Positions 11,496 through 18,203 of a DNA stretch of 64,000 nucleotides are shown in pieces; the first letter of the stretch is position 1, and the number at the start of each line of letters is the position of its first letter. The notes under the pieces were generated by a model, which was given only the letters and a program-made list of their open reading frames with translations, had not been told where the DNA came from and did no database searches. The stretch is taken from NCBI RefSeq assembly GCF_001592045.1, contig NZ_BCWB01000017.1:186001-250000 (forward strand), in the 5' to 3' direction. Source of the DNA: Thermobifida fusca NBRC 14071 = JCM 3263. Lineage in GTDB: Bacteria > Actinomycetota > Actinomycetes > Streptosporangiales > Streptosporangiaceae. Position numbers and translations under genes: made by a program.

Positions 11496-12683
11496 ATGGA
11501 GCTGGACGTCGTTGCGCCGTACGGTCGACCTGTGAGAGAACGGCTGTGGCGGATCACTTTCCTCGACGCGGGAATTACCTTGGCCGTGGCGGGGATCACC
11601 GCGGTGTCCACGGTGCTTCCCGCAGTGGACTCCCCTGGCGGCCTCGCCTCCCTGCAGGTGCTGCTGCCGTGGGGGCTGGCGCTGCTGGTGGTGGCGGTGG
11701 TGCCGCTGCTGTGGCTGAGCGCGTTCCCCATTCCCGTGGCCGTGGTGACCGTGCTGGCCACCACCGCCTACTATCCGCTGGGCTATCCCGACAACTTCGT
11801 CATCCTGGCGGGTGCGGTAGCACTGTTCACCCTGGTCGCCCGCGGGTTCCGGCTGACCGGCTGGCTGCTCGGGTTCTCCCAGTACCTTGTCGTCCACGTC
11901 GCGGAGACGCTGTACTTCGGGGCACCACGCACGGTGTATGCGCTGGGCATGCTCGCCTGGGTGCTCGTGGTGTTCATCAGCGGAGAGGTGGTACGCAAGC
12001 ATCGCGCGTACCTGGACATGGCGCGCAAGCATTCCGCGGAGGCGGAACGCACCCGGGAGGAGGAGACTCGCCGCCGGATCTCCGAGGAGCGGTTGAAGTT
12101 CGCTCGCGAAGTGCACGATGTGATCGCCCACAATATTTCGTTGATTAACGTGCAGGCGGGGAGTGCCCTCTACCTCATCGACACCCAACCGGAGCGGGCC
12201 GCCGAGGCGCTTGCCGCGATCAAGCAGGCCAGCCGGGAGACCCTGCAGGAGCTGCGGGCGATCCTCGGGGTGCTCCGCGCGGTCGACGAGACAGCGCCCC
12301 GCTCTCCCGCCCCCGGGCTGGACCGCTTGGACGAACTGGTCGCCGGGGTGCGGTCCTCGGGGGTCGACGTGCACGTCGACGTCGCCGGACGCCCCCGTCC
12401 CCTGTCGGCCGCCGTGGACTCGGCCGCTTACCGGATCGTGCAGGAGTCGCTGACGAACGTGGTACGGCACGCGCAGGCGGATACGGTCACCGTGTCTGTC
12501 AGATACACCCCCGACGGGGTGTCCCTCCGGGTGTCGGACGACGGCCAGGGCGCCGCTGCGGATTGGGCAGCCGGGCACGGAATTGCCGGCATGCGGGACC
12601 GCGCTGCCGCGCTGGGCGGCGAACTACGGGCAGGGCCCGATCCGGAGGGCGGGTTCACGGTGGAGGCGTGGCTGCCCGGCTGA
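11496..12683 (+). CDS. NarL-type sensor histidine kinase
   Basis: A membrane sensor kinase of the HisKA_3 class, about 395 residues. The N-terminal 150 residues form five or so membrane helices with no large extracellular loop, suggesting an intramembrane or membrane-state signal. A short coiled coil (EAERTREEETRRRISEERLK) leads into the phospho-acceptor box REVHDVIAHNISLINVQ. The HATPase_c domain ends with DDGQG and GIAGMRDRAAALGGEL. The start is uncertain: ATG at 11496 was chosen, but GTG at 11460 or 11532 are possible and none has a good ribosome binding site. The cognate regulator begins 40 bases downstream. Confidence 0.88.
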   Translation: MELDVVAPYGRPVRERLWRITFLDAGITLAVAGITAVSTVLPAVDSPGGLASLQVLLPWGLALLVVAVVPLLWLSAFPIPVAVVTVLATTAYYPLGYPDNFVILAGAVALFTLVARGFRLTGWLLGFSQYLVVHVAETLYFGAPRTVYALGMLAWVLVVFISGEVVRKHRAYLDMARKHSAEAERTREEETRRRISEERLKFAREVHDVIAHNISLINVQAGSALYLIDTQPERAAEALAAIKQASRETLQELRAILGVLRAVDETAPRSPAPGLDRLDELVAGVRSSGVDVHVDVAGRPRPLSAAVDSAAYRIVQESLTNVVRHAQADTVTVSVRYTPDGVSLRVSDDGQGAAADWAAGHGIAGMRDRAAALGGELRAGPDPEGGFTVEAWLPG

Positions 12684-12722
12684 CCGGCCGTCCCGTTCAG
12701 GTGCGACTTCTTGGGAGGATCT

Positions 12723-13388
12723 GTGATCCGCGTACTCCTCGCCGACGACCAGGCGCTCGTGCGGGCAGGGTTCCGGGCCCTGCTCGACAGTGCCCCGGAC
12801 ATCAGCGTGGTAGCTGAGGCTGCGACGGGGGCCGAAGCAGTCCGGTTGGCCGTGGCGGAGCGCCCCGATATCGCCCTGCTGGACATCCGCATGCCGGAGC
12901 TGGACGGGTTGGCTGCCGCGGAACGCATCCTCGCCGACCCCCGGCTGTCGTCGACCCGGGTGGTCATCCTCACCACGTTCGACCTCGACGAGTACATCTT
13001 TGAGGCGCTCCGCCTGGGGGCGAGCGGATTCCTTGTCAAAGACACCGAGCCGGAGGACTTGATCAACGGGGTGCGGGTCGTGGCCCGGGGCGAGGCGCTG
13101 CTGTCTCCGAGCGTCACCCGCCGCGTCATCGCCGAGTACGCGGGACGGCCGCGCCGCCCCGCCCCGGACCGGCGGCTGCGCGACCTGACCGACCGGGAAC
13201 GCGAAGTGGTGGCCCTGGTGGGGGAAGGGCTGTCCAACGAGGAGATCGCTGCCCGCCTGGTGCTGAGCCCAGCCACGGTGAAAACCCATGTCAGCCGGGC
13301 CATGGCCAAACTGCGGGTCCGTGACCGGGCCCAACTGGTGGTGGTCGCCTACGAGACCGGCCTGGTGGCTCCGGGGTGGATGCAGTGA
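12723..13388 (+). CDS. NarL/LuxR-family response regulator
   Basis: The DNA-binding partner of the upstream kinase, 221 residues. The receiver domain has the acidic pocket LLADDQ, the phosphorylated Asp54 in LLDIRMPELDG, and VILTTFDLDEYIFEALRLG. A linker (AEYAGRPRRPAPDRRLRD) joins the C-terminal LuxR-type HTH: LTDREREVVALVGEGLSNEE, then SPATVKTHVSRAMAKL. The GTG start at 12723 follows GGGAGGAT. The regulon is unknown; the cytochrome bd-like genes 230 bases downstream on the same strand are possible targets, by position only. Confidence 0.93.
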   Translation: MIRVLLADDQALVRAGFRALLDSAPDISVVAEAATGAEAVRLAVAERPDIALLDIRMPELDGLAAAERILADPRLSSTRVVILTTFDLDEYIFEALRLGASGFLVKDTEPEDLINGVRVVARGEALLSPSVTRRVIAEYAGRPRRPAPDRRLRDLTDREREVVALVGEGLSNEEIAARLVLSPATVKTHVSRAMAKLRVRDRAQLVVVAYETGLVAPGWMQ

Positions 13389-13619
13389 CGGGCGGATAGG
13401 GCCCCGCTTTTCGGGTAAGGGTTTTCCCCCGACGGCGGCTCAGGGTTGTCCTGTACTCCCCGCAGACGACCCCCGTAGTCCTGGGGTGGTGGCTGACCGC
13501 GCTGATCCGCACGCTACGGCGTAGCGCAACTGCCTCCCTGTGGGGGATGTGGCGTGCCCTGGCAACCGGAGAGCATCAGAGTGTTCCGAGGACGATCCGG
13601 TCGAGGAGCTCGCCTTCCC

Positions 13620-14858
13620 ATGTTCACTGATCCGTTGCTGTGGGCACGGCTGCAGTTCGCGCTGACCTCAGGTGTCCACTACATGTTCGTGGCCTTCACC
13701 TTGGGCATGGCGCCGCTCATCCTCGTCGCCCAGGGCAGCGCGCTGCTGCGCCGGGACGAGGCGCGGCTGGCCGCGGTGCGGTTCTGGGGCGGCCTCTACG
13801 TCGTGAACTACGGCATGGGAGTGCTGTCCGGCCTGGTGATGGAGCTGCAGTTGGCGCTGAACTGGAGCGGGTTGAACGACGTGTTCGGCCACGTGTTCAG
13901 CGCTCCGCTCGCGGTGGAGACGGTCGCCGCGTTCTTCACCGAGTCCACGTTCTTGGGGCTGTGGATCTTCGGCTGGGACCGCATGAACCGCTGGCTGCAC
14001 TTGGCGTGCTTCGGCGTGGTGACTTTGACCGCCTACCTGTCGGCGTTCTGGGTGCTGGTCGCGAACGGCTTCCTGAAGAACCCGGTGGGTTTTGCGCTGC
14101 GCGACGGTGTGGCCGTGCTCACCGACCCTGTGGCCCTGGTCACCAATCCGGCGGCGCTGCTGGCTTTCGCGCACGTGGCCACGAGCGCGCTGCTGGTGGG
14201 CGGCCTGGTGATGGCCGGGGTGAGCGCCTACCACCTGCGCCGCGGCAACGATCCGGACGGGATGTTCCGCCGCGGGGTGCGGCGCGGGGTGGCGGTGGCG
14301 TCGCTCGCCTTGTTCCCGACCCCGGCGGCCGGGGGTGCCCAATACTCCTTGGCGGGCGCGCCCCCGACGAGCGGGCTGACGCTCAGCTCAGCCGAGATCG
14401 CAGAGATCGAAGCGGCGCGGCCGGAGTCCACCATGGTGCTTGCCGAGGTAGGCAACGGCGTGATGACCCTGTGCTGGACGGTGTTCTTCCTCGTTCTCCC
14501 CGTGGCCTTGCTGGCCTGGCTGGTGCGCAGGTTGGACCGCTGGCGCTGGCTGCATTGGCTGCTCTCGGTGATGCCGGTGCTGGCGCTGCTCGCCGGGGTC
14601 GCTGGCTGGCTCTACCGGGAGCTGGGACGCCAACCGTGGGCGGTTTGGCACCACATGACGACCGCGGAGGCGATCACTCCGCTGTCAGTACCGCACGCAG
14701 TGGCCTCGTTCGTGGTGTTCACCGGGGCGTTCGCAGTGCTGGCGGGGATCACATGGTGGCTGCTGGTCCGCTATGCGCGCCGCGGCCCGCACGGGGGTCC
14801 GCTGGCCCCTGCCCCGTCGGGGGACGACGCGCCCGCCGTCCCCGTCCACACCTACTAG
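13620..14858 (+). CDS. Cytochrome bd-like oxidase subunit I lacking the quinol-site motif
   Basis: A CydA-family haem protein of 412 residues, shorter than canonical CydA (about 450-530). Conserved marks are RLQFALTSGVHYMFVAFTLG (haem ligand His20), APLAVETVAAFFTESTF (proton/haem acidic residues), LLAFAHVATSA (His185), EVGNGVMTLCW (probable Met ligand near 282) and GRQPW near 336. The periplasmic Q-loop between His185 and the Met normally carries a GDxxG...QPxKxAAxE motif that binds quinol. Here the stretch reads LALFPTPAAGGAQYSLAG and then an unrelated short loop, so a different electron donor is likely. ATG at 13620 with GAGGAG 11 bases upstream. Subunit II follows after 30 bases. Confidence 0.85.
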   Translation: MFTDPLLWARLQFALTSGVHYMFVAFTLGMAPLILVAQGSALLRRDEARLAAVRFWGGLYVVNYGMGVLSGLVMELQLALNWSGLNDVFGHVFSAPLAVETVAAFFTESTFLGLWIFGWDRMNRWLHLACFGVVTLTAYLSAFWVLVANGFLKNPVGFALRDGVAVLTDPVALVTNPAALLAFAHVATSALLVGGLVMAGVSAYHLRRGNDPDGMFRRGVRRGVAVASLALFPTPAAGGAQYSLAGAPPTSGLTLSSAEIAEIEAARPESTMVLAEVGNGVMTLCWTVFFLVLPVALLAWLVRRLDRWRWLHWLLSVMPVLALLAGVAGWLYRELGRQPWAVWHHMTTAEAITPLSVPHAVASFVVFTGAFAVLAGITWWLLVRYARRGPHGGPLAPAPSGDDAPAVPVHTY

Positions 14859-14888
14859 CTGTCGGCGTTTCCAGGTGAGGGAGTCGTT

Positions 14889-15803
14889 GTGGAATCCGTG
14901 GCTGTCGTCTTGCTGCTCGTCCTGCTGGGAGGCTATTTCGTCTTCGCGGGCAGCGACATCGGGCTGGGCATGCTGCTGCCGTATGCGGCGCGTTCCCCGG
15001 CGGAGCGCCGCCGTCTCATCGCCGTGATCGCCCCCTACTTTCTGGGGAGCGAAGTGTGGCTGGTGGCCACCATCGGTGTGGTGGCGGGCCTGGTCCCGGT
15101 GTGGGAGGCCGCGGTGGTGACCGCGCAGTGGCCGGTCTTCGTGCTCCTGCTCGCCGCGTGGCTGGGACGCGATGCGGGGCTGTGGCTGCGCGGGCGGCTG
15201 CCCGCCGCGAGGTGGCGTGCCGTGTGGGACGGGGCAGTGGCGGCAGGCAGCTGGCTGCTCGCGGTGGCGTGGGGATTCGTCGTCGCTGCCCTGGTGGGCG
15301 GGGGAACGCTGCGGCCCGGGGTCACCCTCGTGTGCGTGGCACTGGTCGTGCTCTTGTTTGCGGTACGGGGGGCCGCGTTCGGGGCGGAGCGGCTCGCTGC
15401 CGCGGAAGGTGTCGGGGGTGCTGAGCCGGGAGAGCGGGCGGCCCGGGCCTTCCGGGTGCTCGTGCGGGCCGGGCTGGTGGTGGTTCCGGTGGCCGCCGGC
15501 GTGCTCTGGGTGTCGGCGGGGGCGGCGCCGGCGGTCGTGGTGGCCGGAGCCGAGGTGGTGCTTGCCGCAGCCGCGGTGGACGCGGGTCGAGGGTGGGCGC
15601 GCGTGCTGTCGGCGCTGGGCATGGCCGTGCTGCCGGTGGTGCTCGCGGTCGGAGCCGAACTTCCCGCGCCCGCTGTCGAGCGGAACTCTTTGCTGCTGCT
15701 GGTCGCGGCGGCGGGCCCGCTGGTTCCGGTCATGGTTGCGGGCCAGGTGTGGCTGTACCGAATTTCGCGCCGCCCGATAGTCGGTTCGGGATTTTTCGCG
15801 TAA
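14889..15803 (+). CDS. Cytochrome bd-like oxidase subunit II
   Basis: A CydB-family membrane protein of 304 residues with about eight or nine helices. The N-terminus GGYFVFAGSDIGLGMLLPYA parallels the classic GYxxLDGFDLGVGxLLP, and PYFLGSEVWLVATIGVV parallels the GPVWDGNEVWL helix, with the aspartate of that motif missing. The rest is Ala/Val-rich and poorly conserved. GTG at 14889 with GAGGG upstream. It forms an operon with the subunit I gene. No cydCD assembly transporter is seen in the window. A membrane oxidase or other haem-protein role is inferred. Confidence 0.8.
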   Translation: MESVAVVLLLVLLGGYFVFAGSDIGLGMLLPYAARSPAERRRLIAVIAPYFLGSEVWLVATIGVVAGLVPVWEAAVVTAQWPVFVLLLAAWLGRDAGLWLRGRLPAARWRAVWDGAVAAGSWLLAVAWGFVVAALVGGGTLRPGVTLVCVALVVLLFAVRGAAFGAERLAAAEGVGGAEPGERAARAFRVLVRAGLVVVPVAAGVLWVSAGAAPAVVVAGAEVVLAAAAVDAGRGWARVLSALGMAVLPVVLAVGAELPAPAVERNSLLLLVAAAGPLVPVMVAGQVWLYRISRRPIVGSGFFA

Positions 15804-15957
15804 CAGGGGAATGGCACCGGTTGCCGGTTTTTAAACCTGCTGGGCGGGGATTTGCCGAAACTGGCCACACGGGTTGAGCTGCAGGGCTTCCCGGGAAGAG
15901 TGGTTGCCGGAAGACATCCCGATACCGGGACACCGAGCCAAACGGAGGAGGGATCCC

Positions 15958-16062
15958 ATGGGTGATCTCAGGACCGAGGCCAGGGGAGGCTGCAGTTGCG
16001 GTCCCAATTGCGGCTGCGGCTGCCAAAACGGGGGCCCTTGCTCGTGCGGCGGTAGCTGCTGA
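15958..16062 (+). CDS. Cys-rich metallothionein-like peptide
   Basis: A 34-residue peptide with eight cysteines at positions 12, 14, 18, 20, 22, 28, 30 and 34, arranged CxC-x3-CxCxC-x5-CxC-x3-C, plus many glycines and no aromatic residue. This spacing is that of metallothionein-type thiolate clusters binding Zn, Cu or Cd. The ATG at 15958-15960 is backed by a very strong ribosome binding site (GGAGGAGGGA, 15944-15953). It is followed by a perfect terminator at 16101. It lies 155 bases after the cytochrome bd-like pair and may share its transcript. Metal binding is inferred; a lanthipeptide-like precursor is less likely because Ser and Thr are few. Confidence 0.75.
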   Translation: MGDLRTEARGGCSCGPNCGCGCQNGGPCSCGGSC

Positions 16063-16100
16063 CCTGTTCTTCTCCTCTCGCGGAGTGGTCGCCACTCTCC

Positions 16101-16135
16101 ACTGCGGGCCGTCCCGGACCGGGGCGGCCCGCAGT
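16101..16135 (+). terminator. Terminator hairpin after the Cys-rich peptide
   Basis: An 11-bp perfect stem, ACTGCGGGCCG with CGGCCCGCAGT, with an inner CCCGG/CCGGG pairing. There is no clear T-run. It lies between the Cys-rich peptide gene and the convergent FkbM methyltransferase gene and could act on both strands. Confidence 0.7.
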
Positions 16136-16174
16136 CTGTGCTGCGCGGAGGCATGCACGGCCGTCCCGGCGCTG

Positions 16175-17140
16175 CTAGCCCACGGGGATGCCGAGCGCGG
16201 CGAGTTCCGCGGGGCTGCGGGTGGTGAAGAACCAGTCCCGGAACCGCGGATGGGCGACGAGCCGGGACGCGGGTGCAAGAGCCTGCTCCCCGACCAGGTG
16301 GTAGCGGTAGCCGTGCGGGTCGAGCAGGTCCGCCAGTCGTTCTGTGTCGGCGTCGGCCAGCACTTCGCACAGGATGTCGGGGCGGTGGGCGGCCAGGAAT
16401 TTCTGGCCGTGTTCGAAGACCGCGGTTTCAGTGCCTTCCACGTCGACTTTGAGCAGCACGGAGCTATTCGGCGGGATCTGGTCGGTGAACGTGTCCAAGG
16501 CGACGATCTCCACCGGCACCCCGTCGGGGAAGCCGAGCCTGCTGGAGTAGAAGCAGGGGAGGGCGGAGTCTGCCGTGCGTGCGGGCATCATGACGGTGGC
16601 CGCCGGGTCGCCGACCCCGGTGTGGTGGAGGGTGACGCGGTGCAGGACGCGGTTGCGCACGCAGTTGTCCACGAGGGCCTGGTAGACGTCGGGCACGATT
16701 TCGAAGGCGTGGGCCCGGAGCATCGGGTTGACCGCGGTGCCGACCAGGGTGAACAGGCCGGTGTAGGCCCCGATGTCGAACAGGGTGGTGGCCTGGCGGG
16801 CCGCGGCGGCGAAGACGCGGACCGCGAGGTCGTCTGCGGGCTGCGGGCGGCGGCCTCCACCCCAGTACAGTTCTTTGGCGATCACGCAGCGGGCCGGGTC
16901 CCGCATCACGTATTCGACGCCGTCTACTCGGCCGACGACTTCGGGGAGGGCAGCGGGGGCGGGCAGCCGTCCCGTGGCGCGGATCTGCGGGGCGAGGACC
17001 CGCACGGCGGCACGCATCGCCACGTGGGGCAGCCGCCAGCCCAGCACTTTTTTGATGTGCTTCTTCGTCCCGTACCAGCGTTGTCGTCGGCTGGCGGCGC
17101 TGCGGCGGTAGTCGGTCACCGAAGAGTGTGTTCGCGCCAT
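16175..17140 (-). CDS. FkbM family methyltransferase
   Basis: A 321-residue SAM-dependent methyltransferase of the FkbM family, which O-methylates sugars or polyketide hydroxyls. Motif I is LFDIGAYTGLFTLVG near residue 117; the acidic residue after strand 2 is in AHAFEIVPDVYQAL; the family-typical SSVLLKVDVEGTETAVFEHG follows. The C-terminal RYHLVGEQALAP is also typical. The N-terminus is basic (RRQRWYGTKKHIKKVLGWRL) and may touch membrane or nucleic acid. The ATG at 17138-17140 was preferred over the upstream extension to 17242, which reads non-coding. The substrate is unknown, and no glycosylation cluster surrounds it. Confidence 0.82.
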   Translation of the reverse strand: MARTHSSVTDYRRSAASRRQRWYGTKKHIKKVLGWRLPHVAMRAAVRVLAPQIRATGRLPAPAALPEVVGRVDGVEYVMRDPARCVIAKELYWGGGRRPQPADDLAVRVFAAAARQATTLFDIGAYTGLFTLVGTAVNPMLRAHAFEIVPDVYQALVDNCVRNRVLHRVTLHHTGVGDPAATVMMPARTADSALPCFYSSRLGFPDGVPVEIVALDTFTDQIPPNSSVLLKVDVEGTETAVFEHGQKFLAAHRPDILCEVLADADTERLADLLDPHGYRYHLVGEQALAPASRLVAHPRFRDWFFTTRSPAELAALGIPVG

Positions 17141-17311
17141 GTCACTGTCCCGACTGGTGGTCCCTGCTCGGCGTGCGCACCCGGCCCTCGTCCGCCCTGC
17201 CGTGCGGGGAGGTTGCGCCGACGATGTGTCTCGCCAGATCAACGAAACACTACCCTATGTAACCAGAGAATCACTCTTGACACATGAGGGTGGGATCGCT
17301 GTGCCGCGGCA

Positions 17312-17344
17312 GGCCCGCCCCGTGCGGGCTTCGCGGGGCGGGCC
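17312..17344 (-). terminator. Hairpin downstream of the Dabb gene
   Basis: An 11-bp perfect stem, GGCCCGCCCCG with CGGGGCGGGCC, 35 bases beyond the stop of the Dabb-domain gene. It has no T-run. It probably ends the short leftward transcript before the FkbM gene's own promoter. Confidence 0.6.
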
Positions 17345-17379
17345 GCGTTTCCGTAAGGCAGCGCGCGTGCTGAACCGGG

Positions 17380-17673
17380 TCAGAGGGCGAACTGCACCGC
17401 GACGCGGTCTGCCAGCATCGGAGCGATGATCGCCAGCGCCGCCCGGTGGTCAGGATGGTCCTGGTAGGCCCGGAAGCCGTCTTCCCCGTCGAGGTCGGCG
17501 ACGACTGCGAAGTCGTAGTTCCCTGCTGCAAGCCCGAGGTCTGCACCGAAGGCGTAGTTTTTCAGCTCCGGGATCGCCGCGGGCAGCTTGCTCAGGGCCG
17601 TTATGACCTGCTCGACCTGGTCAGGGGTGACAGTGTCGTTCCAGCGGAACAGTGCGATATGCCGAATTCCCAT
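17380..17673 (-). CDS. Dabb-domain protein (stress-responsive A/B barrel)
   Basis: A 97-residue dimeric alpha/beta barrel protein of the Dabb family. It shows the pattern MGIRHIALFRWNDTVTPDQV, then NYAFGADLGLAAGNYDFAVV and FRAYQDHPDHRAALAII, as in other short Dabb proteins, including SP1-like and some cyclases. Actinobacterial versions have no settled function. The ATG is at 17671-17673; its ribosome binding site is poor, and an in-frame extension upstream exists. It lies about 50 bases downstream of the next leftward gene and may be cotranscribed with it. Confidence 0.85.
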   Translation of the reverse strand: MGIRHIALFRWNDTVTPDQVEQVITALSKLPAAIPELKNYAFGADLGLAAGNYDFAVVADLDGEDGFRAYQDHPDHRAALAIIAPMLADRVAVQFAL

Positions 17674-17726
17674 ACGGAGCAACCTAGTGCCCGGTGCGGG
17701 CTCGTTGCTCCCGGGGGAAGCAGGGG

Positions 17727-17990
17727 TCAGCCGATACGGGTGGCGAGCAGGTAGGCGTCCGGGGTTTCCGGGTTGACGATCTCGTCGACCCGCCACACCT
17801 GGTCGTCGACGGTGAACGTTTCTCCGACCCGGACTTCGAGGAGCCCTCCCCATTGTGCTGGGCCGCCGAGTTTGGCTACGGGTCTTCCCTCGTCGTCAAT
17901 CCAGAACGCGCCTCCCCCGACAGGACCTCCGGCGAAACGGTCGTTGCGGCCGTAGGTGATCTTCTCTTGAGCGCCGACTTCGTGGGGCAC
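17727..17990 (-). CDS. Small conserved actinobacterial protein (DUF6406-like)
   Basis: An 87-residue beta-rich protein. The pattern GAFWIDDEGRPVAKLG, then VRVGETFTVDDQVWRVDEIV and a final LLATRI strand, resembles the short actinobacterial DUF6406 family; this is from memory of the pattern. The GTG at 17988-17990 has GAGAGG ten bases upstream; an earlier ATG at 18041 would add a tail of poor coding character. It precedes the Dabb gene on the same strand. Function unknown. Confidence 0.65.
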   Translation of the reverse strand: MPHEVGAQEKITYGRNDRFAGGPVGGGAFWIDDEGRPVAKLGGPAQWGGLLEVRVGETFTVDDQVWRVDEIVNPETPDAYLLATRIG

Positions 17991-18135
17991 GGTAGTACGT
18001 CCTCTCTGATGCGAAACTTTTTCGGATAGCACACGCGACAACGGTTTTCACGCTGTGAGCGGGGATTCTCCGTGACCTTATCTCGCTTCTCAGAGTTCCC
18101 ACATGAGGCGTAAAGCCCTTTAACCGTCATTCCGG

Positions 18136-18175
18136 AAAAATAGGTGGGCCCGGTGAGGGAGATCACCGGGCCCAC
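18136..18175 (-). terminator. Rho-independent terminator of secA2
   Basis: A perfect 13-bp stem (GTGGGCCCGGTGA with TCACCGGGCCCAC, loop of six) 28 bases after the secA2 stop. On the minus strand it is followed by CTATTTTT, a classic U-tract. Confidence 0.88.
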
Positions 18176-18203
18176 GGAGGGGATACTGGAATGCTCCAGT
18201 CGG

